Source: Bradyrhizobium guangdongense (GTDB taxonomy: Bacteria; Pseudomonadota; Alphaproteobacteria; Rhizobiales; Xanthobacteraceae). Taken from it: 64,000 nt of DNA. How positions within the stretch are numbered: the stretch's first letter is position 1; every line of letters starts with the position of its first letter. Of the stretch, positions 53,934 through 62,882 are shown piece after piece. The notes under the pieces were generated by a model. The model worked only from the letters and a program-made list of their open reading frames with translations. It was not told where the DNA came from and did no database searches. The stretch spans positions 3,534,001-3,598,000 of the forward strand of contig NZ_CP030051.1 in NCBI RefSeq assembly GCF_004114975.1. The letters are read 5' to 3'. The translations under genes and the position numbers were made by a program.

Positions 53934-55061
53934 TTATTGCCCCAGCCCCGAGAGAATGCCGCGGAGCGCGGAGATGCCGCCGATCGCGATCTCGTCGCGC
54001 TCGGTGATCGGGCCGGATATCACGACATGGTCCTGGTCTTCGGCAAGGAGCGTGATCGGGACGAGCCGGAAGCCGCCATCAAAGGCGACGAAGACTGACG
54101 TCTGTTCACCACGACGGACGAGACCGGCGTAAGGAATCTCCCAGGCGCTTTCGCCGGCGGAGAGAAAACCGATGCGAGCCGCGGCCGTCTGGCCGGGATG
54201 CAGCTCGCCGTTATTGGGGACTTCCGCACGGACCAGGATGGTCTGGGTGGCGGGATCGATCGTCTCGGAGACCAGCACGACCTTTCCGGGCGTGGAATAG
54301 CCCTCGATCTCGACCCTCGCGCCGGCGCGGATCGCTCGAATGCTCGCCGCGGGAACCGCGATTTCGGCCCAGAGCGGCGACAGGCGGGCCAGCTTGACCA
54401 GCGGCGCGGATTGCTCGAGCCGCTGCCCCGGCGACACCACGAGGTCGACCACGGATGCGGTTTGCGGCGCATTGACCGTCAGCGTGGCGCTGATCGCGGT
54501 TTCCTCGACCAGCCGTGAAATGGCTTCGTCGGACATTCCGCTCAGGCGCAGCATCTGCCGGCGTTCGGCAACCACAAGGGTGGCCTGGCGGGCCTCGGCC
54601 TGGCTCGCCTCGAGCACGCGTTGCGGCACGGCCTTGCCGTCGAACAGATCCATGTTGCGTTTGAGCTGCTGGGTTGCCAGCTGCTCCTGCGCGATCGCGT
54701 GCAAATAGTCGCGCTGCTGGGAGACGAAGCTTGGACTTTCGAGGACGACCAGCGGCTGGCCGGCCGAGATGCGATCGCCGCGGCCGACGGGGAGGCTGGC
54801 GACCATGCCGGCCACGGGGGCGCTGACGACCCACAATTGCGGCGTAGGGATCACGATCTGGACGGGATAGGGCAGCGTCAGGTCGGTCCGGCTCGCGATG
54901 GGATGAGCGAGGCGTACGCCAAGATTTCTCGCCTGCGGCTCGGTCAGCTTGAGTTCGTCCTGCGCTCCAAGCATTGGGGACGAAAAGCCGAGGGCGAACG
55001 CGAACAGGACGCTGACAACCAGTTTCCGACCACGGATCGGGAAGCGAAGCTCATGTTGCAT
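53934..55061 (-). CDS. efflux RND periplasmic adaptor (CzcB/CusB type)
   Basis: 375 aa from ATG 55061. Hydrophobic signal LVVSVLFAFALGFSSPMLG, then barrel-sandwich and beta-barrel adaptor domains (VSAPVAGMVASLPVGRGDRI, GQTAAARIGFLSAGESA). No His- or Met-rich metal-binding N-terminal stretch is visible. First gene of an adaptor-pump-DUF3240 operon; no outer-membrane factor gene is in the window. The upstream 105 bp separate it from ppx. Confidence 0.9.
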   Translation of the reverse strand: MQHELRFPIRGRKLVVSVLFAFALGFSSPMLGAQDELKLTEPQARNLGVRLAHPIASRTDLTLPYPVQIVIPTPQLWVVSAPVAGMVASLPVGRGDRISAGQPLVVLESPSFVSQQRDYLHAIAQEQLATQQLKRNMDLFDGKAVPQRVLEASQAEARQATLVVAERRQMLRLSGMSDEAISRLVEETAISATLTVNAPQTASVVDLVVSPGQRLEQSAPLVKLARLSPLWAEIAVPAASIRAIRAGARVEIEGYSTPGKVVLVSETIDPATQTILVRAEVPNNGELHPGQTAAARIGFLSAGESAWEIPYAGLVRRGEQTSVFVAFDGGFRLVPITLLAEDQDHVVISGPITERDEIAIGGISALRGILSGLGQ

Positions 55062-55166
55062 GATAGAGGTGGTCCCAAACAACGTGGCGGCACGTTAGTC
55101 CGGCACCATCCGGCCGAGTTGATCTGCATCAACCGGCGTCGGTTCTGCGACAGAATGCAGCGCTGG

Positions 55167-56669
55167 TCAGCGTCTGACGATCGAGCCGGATCGTCCGACC
55201 AGGCGGGCGAGCTGCTTGAAGCGGCTGCCGACCCGGTCGGCGACGAGATCGCCGAGCCGGTGCTCGAAGACCAGCGTCAGACTGCGGCCCCGGCTGCGAA
55301 AATGCGTGGCCGGCAGCACGCCCGGACGTGCGGCCGAGATCAGATGCGCGACGCGGAACGCAGCGCCGAGCAGGCGGGCGCGTTCGAGCTGCGCCGGCGT
55401 CAGCAATTCCTGCATCGTCAGCGGCGGCTGGTTCTCTTCGCTGAGACCCGCATAGCGATAGAACACCGACAGTCCGACGAAGGCGCGTTCGCGGTGATCG
55501 ATCGCGCCGAAATTGGCGTTGACCACGAGACTCAGCGTCTGCTCGCCGCGATGATCGGGATGGACGCGCCAGCCGATGTCGGACAGCAGACAGGCCGTGT
55601 GGCGCAGACGGCGATCCTCCTCGGTCTCGCGCAGCTTCACGACGCGCGCCAGCCGGTCGGTCCAGGCGATCAGCTCGCGCGCGTGCTGCGCCGAGCGCGA
55701 CAGAAGCTGGTTCAGCTCCTCGGCCGCGCAGATCAGGCCGTCCTTGTTGCGTTCGGACTCCGGCAACTTCTCGTGCAGCAGGCCCTCGCGCACGCCGAAG
55801 GTCGAGAACACGATGGTCTTGGGTTTTGCGACGCGGATGATGTGCTCGAGCACGAGCGCTGCATAGGTGAGGAGAGGGCGCCGCGCATCCGCGACGACCT
55901 CGATGTCGGCGAGCATGTCGGCGGCGGCGAGGCGCCGCAGCCGGCGGACAAAATCCAGCGCCTCGGCCGCTTGTATGGAATAGCCGTGCATCACCTGGAG
56001 AGGATAGCCGCTCTGGATGATGTGGATGCGCGCCAGCGCGCGCCAGGTGCCGCCGACGGCATAGAAGGTGCGGCCGCTGCCGGCCGTGAGCTGTGGGACC
56101 TCGTCGAGCGCCTCGCGCACGATGCGGTCGGCGCGCTTGAGCGATTTGTGGGCGAGGTCCTGGAGCGCGAGACCACCGAGCGGCAGCGTCACGCCGCTCC
56201 GTACCCGGTTCCTGCGCACGTCGATCAGTTCCAGCGAACCGCCGCCGAGATCGCCGACGATGCCGTCGGGATTGTGCACACCCGAGATCACGCCGAGCGC
56301 CGACAGCTTTGCTTCGCGCGGCCCCGACAGGATTTCGATGTTCACGGCGCAGATGCGCTCCGCCTTCGCGATGAAATCGGGGCCGTTGGAAGCGTCACGG
56401 CAGGCCGCAGTTGCGATCGCGAATACGCGGCCGACCTGCATGACGCGGCACAGCGCGCGGAAACGCTTCAGCGACGTCAGCGCCTTGTCGACGGCGTCGG
56501 GCGCAAGCAGGCCGGTGCTCTGCACCTCGCGTCCGAGGCCGCACAGCGTCTTCTCGTTGAAGATCGGAATCAGGCTCCGCGCCAGCGCCTCGTAGACGAC
56601 GAGACGAACCGAATTGGAGCCGATGTCGATGACCGCGACGCTAGTGCCACGCTTGCGCGGGCGTTTCAC
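55167..56669 (-). CDS. ppx: Ppx/GppA exopolyphosphatase
   Basis: 500 aa, GTG at 56669 with GGAG nine bases upstream. ASKHA fold: phosphate-1 loop AVIDIGSNSVRLVVYE, phosphate-2 VGDLGGGSLELIDV, and a C-terminal HD-like helical region of the longer alphaproteobacterial type. Hydrolyses polyphosphate and/or pppGpp. 15 bp after ppk1, one operon. The two enzymes act in opposite directions on polyphosphate. Confidence 0.95.
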   Translation of the reverse strand: MKRPRKRGTSVAVIDIGSNSVRLVVYEALARSLIPIFNEKTLCGLGREVQSTGLLAPDAVDKALTSLKRFRALCRVMQVGRVFAIATAACRDASNGPDFIAKAERICAVNIEILSGPREAKLSALGVISGVHNPDGIVGDLGGGSLELIDVRRNRVRSGVTLPLGGLALQDLAHKSLKRADRIVREALDEVPQLTAGSGRTFYAVGGTWRALARIHIIQSGYPLQVMHGYSIQAAEALDFVRRLRRLAAADMLADIEVVADARRPLLTYAALVLEHIIRVAKPKTIVFSTFGVREGLLHEKLPESERNKDGLICAAEELNQLLSRSAQHARELIAWTDRLARVVKLRETEEDRRLRHTACLLSDIGWRVHPDHRGEQTLSLVVNANFGAIDHRERAFVGLSVFYRYAGLSEENQPPLTMQELLTPAQLERARLLGAAFRVAHLISAARPGVLPATHFRSRGRSLTLVFEHRLGDLVADRVGSRFKQLARLVGRSGSIVRR

Positions 56670-56684
56670 GACAAGGATCTCCGG

Positions 56685-58889
56685 TCAGGACTGATGGCGT
56701 TCGTTCCGGCGTGTGAGACGCCGCGGCGAGGATTCCTTGAGCGACTTTCCACGGCCAGACAGACTCGGATTTGTCATGAAGTAGTTGTGCACGTTGAAGG
56801 GCTCCTCGCCCTTCGCGGCCTTCATACGCGTTGAAGACCCGTCCGGCAACAATTGCCAGCTCTGCTCATTGTCCTTCAGATTCGCGACCATGATCTGTTC
56901 GAGAACCTGCTGATGCACCGTGGGATTCTGCAGCGGACACAGCACCTCGACCCGGCGATCGAGGTTGCGCGGCATCATATCGGCCGACGAGATATACACA
57001 GCCGCTTTCGCGCTCGGCAGGCCCTGGCCCATGCCGAAGCAGTAGATTCGGCCGTGCTCCAGGAAGCGCCCGATGATCGACTTGACGCGGATGTTCTCCG
57101 ACAGGCCAGGAATACCGGGGCGGAGGCAGCAGATCCCGCGTACCACGAGCTCGACTTGAACGCCGGCCTGCGAGGCCTCGTAGAGCGCGTCGATGATATC
57201 GGGGTCGACCAATGCATTCATCTTCATCCAGACCGCGCCGGGCTTGCCGTGACGCGCATGCTCGGTCTCGCCCTGGATGTGCTCGATGATGCGCTTGCGC
57301 AAGGTCAGCGGCGACACGGCCATCTTTTCCAGATCGCTCGGTGCTGCGTAGCCCGTAATGAAGTTGAACACGCGCGCGGCGTCGCGGCCGATGGTCGGTT
57401 CCGAGGTGAAGTAGGAGAGATCGGTGTAAATTCGCGCGGTCACCGGGTGGTAATTGCCGGTGCCGGTGTGGACGTAAGTGGCAAGGCTCCCGCCCTCGCG
57501 GCGCACCACCATCGAGAGCTTCGCGTGCGTCTTGAGTTCGAGGAAGCCGTAGACGACCTGGACGCCGGCGCGTTCGAGATCGCGCGCCCAGCGGATGTTG
57601 GCCTCTTCGTCGAAGCGCGCCTTCAATTCGATGAGCGCGGTGACGGACTTGCCGGCTTCGGCAGCTTCGGCCAGCGCGCGCACGATCGGCGAGTTGTTCG
57701 AGGTCCGGTAGAGCGTCTGCTTGATCGCGACGACATCGGGGTCGCGCGCCGCCTGTTGCAGGAACTGCACCACGACGTCGAAGGATTCGTAGGGGTGATG
57801 GACAATCAGGTCCTTCTGCCTGATAGCGGCGAAGATGTCGCCGCCATGCTCGCGCACGCGCTCGGGATGGCGCGGCACGTAGGGGGTGAATTCGAGGTCG
57901 GGCCGATCAAGCCGGGTGAGCTGCGACAGCTCGTTCATGGCCAGCACGCCGTCGACCAGGAACACCTCGTCATCGGCTGCGGACAGCGCGTGCTGCACGA
58001 AGCTGCGCAGCTCCTCCGGCATCTTGGCGTCGATCTCCAGCCGAATCACCGAGCCGCGGCGGCGGCGCTTCAGCGCGGTCTCGAACAGGCGGACGAGGTC
58101 TTCGGCCTCTTCCTCGATTTCGAGCTCGGAGTCGCGGATGATGCGGAAGGCGCCCTGGCCGTGGAGACTGTAGCCGGGGAACAGGCGGTTGATGAACAGG
58201 CTGGTTGCCTGCTCCAGCGAGATCAGGCGGACCTTGCCTTCGGCCGGCAGGCGGATGAAGCGGTCGATCTTGCCGGGCATACGGATCAGCGCGTTCATCG
58301 GCTTGCCGTCGGCCTCGCGCGTGAGCTGGAGCGCGATGGTGAAGCCGAGGCTCGGGATGAACGGGAAGGGGTGGGCAGGATCGATCGCCAGCGGTGTCAG
58401 CAGCGGGAAAACGTTGTTGAGGAAATAGTCCTCGAGCCAGGTCCGTTCCGCCTTGGTGACGTCCTTGCCGTCGACCAGCACGATGCCGACCTCGGCCAGC
58501 GTGCCGCGCAGGTCGCGCCAGATGGCCTGCTGATCGGAGGCGAGCTGGGAGACTGTGCGGTTGATCAGCGCGAGCTGCTCAGACGGGGTCAAGCCGTCAG
58601 GGGCGCGTTCGGCAATGCCCTCGCGCACCTGGGCTTTGATGCCGGCGACGCGGACCATGAAGAATTCGTCGAGATTGTTCGCCGAAATCGACAGGAAACG
58701 CACCCGCTCCAGCATGGGATGGCTGGGGTTGACCGATTCCTCCAGAACGCGCCGGTTGAAGTGCAGCCAGGACAGTTCGCGATTGATGAAGCGCTCGGGG
58801 CTTGTGGCGATCGCCGGCAGGCCCTGCGGCTCCGTGGCTTTCTCTTTTGTTTCAACGGCTTGCGCAGAGTCCATGAGAAGTCGGTCCAT
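56685..58889 (-). CDS. ppk: polyphosphate kinase 1
   Basis: 734 aa from ATG 58889 (GAGGGG upstream; ATG 58874 is an alternative). N-terminal [17 protein letters not shown] is the PPK1 signature; catalytic His are in the [10 protein letters not shown] stretch and in [11 protein letters not shown] region. The C-terminal ends with RRNERHQS, polar. Makes polyphosphate from ATP. Forms an operon with ppx; hdaA and the phosphatidyltransferase gene lie just upstream in the same direction. Confidence 0.97.
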   Translation of the reverse strand: MDRLLMDSAQAVETKEKATEPQGLPAIATSPERFINRELSWLHFNRRVLEESVNPSHPMLERVRFLSISANNLDEFFMVRVAGIKAQVREGIAERAPDGLTPSEQLALINRTVSQLASDQQAIWRDLRGTLAEVGIVLVDGKDVTKAERTWLEDYFLNNVFPLLTPLAIDPAHPFPFIPSLGFTIALQLTREADGKPMNALIRMPGKIDRFIRLPAEGKVRLISLEQATSLFINRLFPGYSLHGQGAFRIIRDSELEIEEEAEDLVRLFETALKRRRRGSVIRLEIDAKMPEELRSFVQHALSAADDEVFLVDGVLAMNELSQLTRLDRPDLEFTPYVPRHPERVREHGGDIFAAIRQKDLIVHHPYESFDVVVQFLQQAARDPDVVAIKQTLYRTSNNSPIVRALAEAAEAGKSVTALIELKARFDEEANIRWARDLERAGVQVVYGFLELKTHAKLSMVVRREGGSLATYVHTGTGNYHPVTARIYTDLSYFTSEPTIGRDAARVFNFITGYAAPSDLEKMAVSPLTLRKRIIEHIQGETEHARHGKPGAVWMKMNALVDPDIIDALYEASQAGVQVELVVRGICCLRPGIPGLSENIRVKSIIGRFLEHGRIYCFGMGQGLPSAKAAVYISSADMMPRNLDRRVEVLCPLQNPTVHQQVLEQIMVANLKDNEQSWQLLPDGSSTRMKAAKGEEPFNVHNYFMTNPSLSGRGKSLKESSPRRLTRRNERHQS

Positions 58890-59014
58890 CAAAATTGCCC
58901 CTCTTTGCGACTTGAGCGCAAAACCGGCGGGAGCATGTGTTAGGGCGATGACGTTTCGATGACATTGATGTTCCGCCGCGGCATTGCGTCAAGCCGGCCT
59001 GAGGGAGCTGGCGG

Positions 59015-59779
59015 TCAGGCGTCCCGGAGCAGCTCGGCGGCGAGGGCCCGGGTGACGGGGCGACCGAGGCGCAGCGCCTCGCTGTCGAGCAGTTCCACGG
59101 CCCGCTGGGCGGCGGCCGAGGAGCGCTCCAGCCGGGCCGCGAGATAGCTCACGACGCTTTCGTCGATGGCAAGCTGGCGGTCGGCGCAGAATTTGACGAT
59201 CAGGCCGCGGAACAGTTGGTCGTCGGGCGGCGACAGCGAAATCACCGGAATGGTCCGCAGGCGGGAGCGCAGGTCGCGGAGATCCACCTCCAATGCCGCC
59301 GGTGCCTCGCGAGCGGTGAACAGCACGAAAGCGCCATCCTCGCGGGCAAGGTTCATCAAATGGAAGAGGGCGCGCTCGTCGAAATCCCTGGCCTTGAGAT
59401 CCTCCACCACCAGCGCGCCGGTCGCGAGCGCGCCGGGGACGCTGGCTGGGGTCAGCGCATTGGCCATGGTCGAGCGGGCACCTGATATCTCGGCCCAGAT
59501 CGCAGCCAGATGGCTCTTGCCGGAGCCTTCGGGGCCGGCGAGCCACATGATCCGGCTCGGCCATTCCGGCCAGCTGTCGATCAGAGCGAGGCCAGCGGCA
59601 TTGGCGGGGCCCTCGAGAAAATTGTCCCGGGTGAGGCTCTCGGCATGCGGAAGCGAAAACGCCAATTGCCGGGGATGAACGCGGGCTGCCACGCTTGCTT
59701 TGCTCCGTGCCGGCGCGCCGGCCTTGTCTGAAGGGATTTGTGTTAATCGATCGGGACTTGGCCTTTTACGGGGCCGCAT
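59015..59779 (-). CDS. hdaA: DnaA regulatory inactivator HdaA
   Basis: 254 aa DnaA-like AAA+ protein. The N-terminal RQLAFSLP at about residue 37 matches a beta-clamp binding motif (QLxLP type). Walker A GPEGSGKSHL near residue 83; Walker B area LVVEDLKAR. No DNA-binding domain IV, so it is not DnaA. In Caulobacter HdaA with the clamp promotes DnaA-ATP hydrolysis. Six bp after the phosphatidyltransferase gene. Followed by ppk1. Confidence 0.93.
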   Translation of the reverse strand: MRPRKRPSPDRLTQIPSDKAGAPARSKASVAARVHPRQLAFSLPHAESLTRDNFLEGPANAAGLALIDSWPEWPSRIMWLAGPEGSGKSHLAAIWAEISGARSTMANALTPASVPGALATGALVVEDLKARDFDERALFHLMNLAREDGAFVLFTAREAPAALEVDLRDLRSRLRTIPVISLSPPDDQLFRGLIVKFCADRQLAIDESVVSYLAARLERSSAAAQRAVELLDSEALRLGRPVTRALAAELLRDA

Positions 59780-59785
59780 CCCGTC

Positions 59786-60328
59786 TCATTTCGCCTCGAT
59801 CGTGCTCATGTGCCGCAGCCATTCGACGAGGTAGAGCGACACTGAGGACAACGTGAACACCGTGACCAGCGCCAGCAGGATCATATCATAAGGCGCAGCC
59901 TTGAAGCCGAAGGCGAGGGCCGCCAGCACCAGGGCCGCATAGGCCACCTGGGCGGCGGTATTGAGCTTCGAGACTTTGGAGGGCCTCATCTCGACGGGTT
60001 TGTCGAACAACCAGGATACGATCACCGCAGCGACGATCATGATGTCGCGCGACACCACCAGGATCACGATCCAGCGTGGGATATCGCCCCAGATCCCGAG
60101 CGACAGGTAGATCGACACCAGCAAGGCCTTGTCGGCCAGGGGATCGAGCAGGGCGCCGAGCTCACTGGCCATGTTGAAGCGCTTGGCCAGGAAGCCATCC
60201 ACGGCGTCGCTGATGCCCGCGATGAGGAAGACGGCGAACGCCACCTCCATTTGGCTCGACACGATGGCCCAGACGATGATGGGGACCAGCATGATGCGGC
60301 CCAGGGTAATGATGTTCGGAATACTCAC
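59786..60328 (-). CDS. CDP-alcohol phosphatidyltransferase family protein
   Basis: 180 aa, GTG at 60328. CDP-OH-P signature in DGFLAKRFNMASELGALLDP and LADK (DGxxAK, not AR, then G and two Asp). Five or six hydrophobic segments. Family members make phosphatidylglycerophosphate (PgsA) or cardiolipin; the small size and the position next to hdaA match the PgsA-like genes of alphaproteobacteria. Exact product not proven. Confidence 0.88.
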   Translation of the reverse strand: MSIPNIITLGRIMLVPIIVWAIVSSQMEVAFAVFLIAGISDAVDGFLAKRFNMASELGALLDPLADKALLVSIYLSLGIWGDIPRWIVILVVSRDIMIVAAVIVSWLFDKPVEMRPSKVSKLNTAAQVAYAALVLAALAFGFKAAPYDMILLALVTVFTLSSVSLYLVEWLRHMSTIEAK

Positions 60329-60482
60329 ACGGCGCTTCCCGGCACCCGACTGACCTTGAATCCCGGCTCTAAGAGGCTGAACCGGTTGATATCTCTACAT
60401 AGTATAGGGCGGGGCGCCACGCTTGCCATTGCGCGTCCCCGGAATTCGACGTAACCAGCCGCAAACCCACTGGAAATCGGGC

Positions 60483-61556
60483 ATGACCGACCGCAAAAAC
60501 GGCCTTACTTACGCCGATTCAGGCGTCGATATCGACGCGGGCAACCGCTTGGTCGACCTGATCAAGCCGATGGTGCGCGCCACCGCCCGGCCCGGCGCAG
60601 ATGCTGAGATCGGCGGATTCGGCGGCCTGTTCGACCTCAAGGCGGCCGGTTTTAGGGATCCCGTCCTGGTCGCGGCCACCGACGGCGTCGGCACCAAGGT
60701 CAAGATCGCAATCGAGACCGGCCTGCATGGCGGGATCGGCATCGATCTCGTCGCCATGAGCGTCAATGACCTCGTGGTCCAGGGCGCCGAGCCGCTGTTC
60801 TTCCTGGACTATTTTGCCTGCGGCAAGCTCGACCCCGAGGCCACGGCCGCGATCGTCGCCGGTGTTGCCGAGGGCTGCCGCGAATCCGGCTGCGCCCTGA
60901 TCGGGGGCGAGACCGCCGAGATGCCCGGCCTCTACAAGGACGGCGACTATGATCTCGGCGGTTTTGCTGTTGGCGCCGCCGAGCGCGGCACGCTGTTGCC
61001 GCGCAAGGATATCGCCGTCGGCGATGCCGTGATCGGCCTTGCTTCGTCGGGCGTGCACTCCAACGGCTTCTCGCTGGTGCGCAAGATTGTGGAACAGTCC
61101 GGCCTTGGCTTCGAGGCACAGGCGCCATTTGCACCGGTCATGACCCTTGGCGGCGCGCTGCTGACGCCGACCCGCCTCTACGTCAAATCCTGCCTGCGAG
61201 CGATCCGCGAGACCGGCGCGGTGAAGGGGCTTGCCCATATCACCGGCGGCGGCTTCACCGACAACATCCCGCGCGTGTTGCCAGGCAATCTCGGTGTCGG
61301 TATCGACCTTGCGCGCCTGCCGGTGCTGCCCGTGTTCAAATGGCTGTCCGCGCAAGCCGGCATCGCCGAGCTCGAAATGCTCCGCACCTTCAACTGCGGC
61401 ATTGGCATGATTGCCATCGTCGAGCCCGACAAGGTCGACCAGGTCACGCAGGTCTTCACCGATGCCGGCGAAACCGTGGCGCAGCTCGGCACCGTGATCC
61501 CGGCCGAGGGCGAGCACCGCGTGGTCTATAACGGCCATCTCGATCTGGCGCTGTGA
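60483..61556 (+). CDS. purM: phosphoribosylformylglycinamidine cyclo-ligase
   Basis: AIR synthase, fifth step of purine synthesis. 357 aa from ATG 60483. ATP-binding [15 protein letters not shown] and catalytic [17 protein letters not shown] are typical; [20 protein letters not shown] also present in outline. Divergent from the phosphatidyltransferase gene. The stop overlaps the purN ATG by one base (TGATG at 61554-61558). Confidence 0.97.
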   Translation: MTDRKNGLTYADSGVDIDAGNRLVDLIKPMVRATARPGADAEIGGFGGLFDLKAAGFRDPVLVAATDGVGTKVKIAIETGLHGGIGIDLVAMSVNDLVVQGAEPLFFLDYFACGKLDPEATAAIVAGVAEGCRESGCALIGGETAEMPGLYKDGDYDLGGFAVGAAERGTLLPRKDIAVGDAVIGLASSGVHSNGFSLVRKIVEQSGLGFEAQAPFAPVMTLGGALLTPTRLYVKSCLRAIRETGAVKGLAHITGGGFTDNIPRVLPGNLGVGIDLARLPVLPVFKWLSAQAGIAELEMLRTFNCGIGMIAIVEPDKVDQVTQVFTDAGETVAQLGTVIPAEGEHRVVYNGHLDLAL

Positions 61557-62209
61557 TGAAGCGCCGCGTCGCCATTCTGATCTCCGGTCGCGGTTCCAAC
61601 ATGGCCGCACTGATCAAGGCCGCAAGCGCGCCGGATTTTCCGGCAGAGATCTCGCTGGTGATCTCGAACAAGGCCGACGCGCTCGGGCTCGAACGGGCCA
61701 AGGCGGCCGGCGTGACGACGCTGGTGATCGAGAGCAAGCCGTTCGGCAAGGACCGCGCTGGTTTCGAGAAAGTGTTGCAGGCAGCTCTGGACCAGCACGG
61801 CATCGAGCTGATTTGCCTCGGCGGCTTCATGCGCCTGTTCACCGCCGAATTCACCAAGGCCTGGTACGGACGGATGCTCAACATCCATCCGTCGCTGCTG
61901 CCGTCATTCCCGGGCCTCGACCCGCACGGGCAGGCCCTGCGCGCCGGCGTCAAACTGTCCGGCGCGACGGTGCACTTCGTGATTCCCGAGACCGATGCGG
62001 GCCCGATCGTGATGCAGGGCGCCGTGCCCGTCAGCGACCACGACACGGCGGAGACGCTTTCGGAGCGCATCCTCGAAGTGGAGCACCGCATCTACCCTGC
62101 GGCGCTGAGCCTGCTCGCGACCGGCAAGGTCACGATCGAGGGTGACGTCTGCAAGACGGCGGGAAGCGCGGCGTCCGAGAATTTTCTGATTGCGCCGGTG
62201 GCGAACTGA
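61556..62209 (+). CDS. purN: phosphoribosylglycinamide formyltransferase
   Basis: GART, third step of purine synthesis using 10-formyltetrahydrofolate. 217 aa. Signature stretch NIHPSLLPSFPGLDPHGQAL and GATVHFVIPETDAGPIV with catalytic Asn, His and Asp. Start ATG 61556; GTG 61553 would overlap purM by four bases instead. Coupled to purM. Ends at the convergent csp gene region. Confidence 0.97.
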   Translation: MKRRVAILISGRGSNMAALIKAASAPDFPAEISLVISNKADALGLERAKAAGVTTLVIESKPFGKDRAGFEKVLQAALDQHGIELICLGGFMRLFTAEFTKAWYGRMLNIHPSLLPSFPGLDPHGQALRAGVKLSGATVHFVIPETDAGPIVMQGAVPVSDHDTAETLSERILEVEHRIYPAALSLLATGKVTIEGDVCKTAGSAASENFLIAPVAN

Positions 62210-62243
62210 AGCGCGTCCTGCGTTTCGTCACCCCAAATAAAAT

Positions 62244-62262
62244 CCCCCGGCAGAGCCGGGGG
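62244..62262 (-). terminator. terminator of the cold-shock gene
   Basis: CCCCCGGC (62244-62251), loop AGA, GCCGGGGG (62255-62262). Leftward it is followed by ATTTTATTT. It lies 38 bp after the csp stop; also close to the purN 3' end, so it may serve both strands weakly. Confidence 0.75.
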
Positions 62263-62299
62263 CAACGTCATGATCTCTCGCGCTGAGCTTCGAGAGAAA

Positions 62300-62506
62300 T
62301 CAGGAGACCTTGAGGTTCTCCGCGGACGATTTGCCGCGGTTCTCCACGAGGTCATATTCAACCACCTGGTTCTCGTTCAGGGTCGAGAGGCCAGCGCGCT
62401 CGACCGCGGAGATGTGGACGAACACGTCCTTATCGCCGCCGTTGGGCTTGATGAACCCGTAACCCTTGGTGGGGTTGAACCATTTGACGGTGCCCTTTTG
62501 TGGCAT
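62300..62506 (-). CDS. cold-shock domain protein
   Basis: 68 aa CspA-type single-stranded nucleic acid chaperone. Contains GTVKWFNPTKGYGFI (RNP1) and KDVFVHISAVERAGL (RNP2). Standard length. A long untranslated upstream stretch and a strong terminator are in keeping with cold-shock genes. Paralogue number unknown, so no symbol is given. Confidence 0.96.
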   Translation of the reverse strand: MPQKGTVKWFNPTKGYGFIKPNGGDKDVFVHISAVERAGLSTLNENQVVEYDLVENRGKSSAENLKVS

Positions 62507-62882
62507 CGTTAGTCTCCTCCGCTAGGTACTAAAAAGACGCGGCCGCTTTTCGCGTGCCACGTCACAAACGGGCTTCCGGAAGTCTGTTCGAGTCTTGAGT
62601 CTGTCGCGAAACGCACAGCCGAGCGGCCAATTCCGATTGTGTGCGGTATTCCAACACGAAAACCGCGCGCTAGCAAGTCGCGCGCGAATTTCAAGGTCAC
62701 GCGGAAGATCTCCCGCAGCAATTTGCGACCTGTGGCCGAGGAACCACAATCAGGGGCAATCACCCCGGCGATAGCCTGCCAAGCTGTTGACCCCTCGTGG
62801 CTGTTCAGCACAAATCGCCGCACCTGCTCGCCGTTCGTGTTGTATTTTTGCGGCCGCCATTTTGCTTCTGGGATTACCCGTC
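62507..62882. other. 376-bp divergent region between csp and autotransporter gene
   Basis: No gene is convincing; a leftward frame of 104 residues at 62509-62823 lies entirely in this leader and lacks typical codon composition, so I treat it as chance. Long 5' untranslated regions are normal for cold-shock genes. Promoters for both sides must be here, not assigned. Confidence 0.4.

Noticed and set aside
51090..54098. 1002-codon rightward open frame
   Set aside because: Antisense to the RND pump; composition is Arg/Asp/His-heavy with no domain.
54621..58943. Two rightward long frames (737 and 696 codons)
   Set aside because: Antisense to ppx, ppk and the adaptor; ppk and ppx carry intact catalytic motifs on the other strand.
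60360..60420. Possible purine riboswitch or strong promoter before purM
   Set aside because: I found no conserved riboswitch core, and hexamer spacing near TTGATA and TATAGG is only 11 bp.
62509..62823. Leftward 104-codon frame upstream of the cold-shock gene
   Set aside because: Lies in the expected long leader, no ribosome binding site or recognisable protein features.
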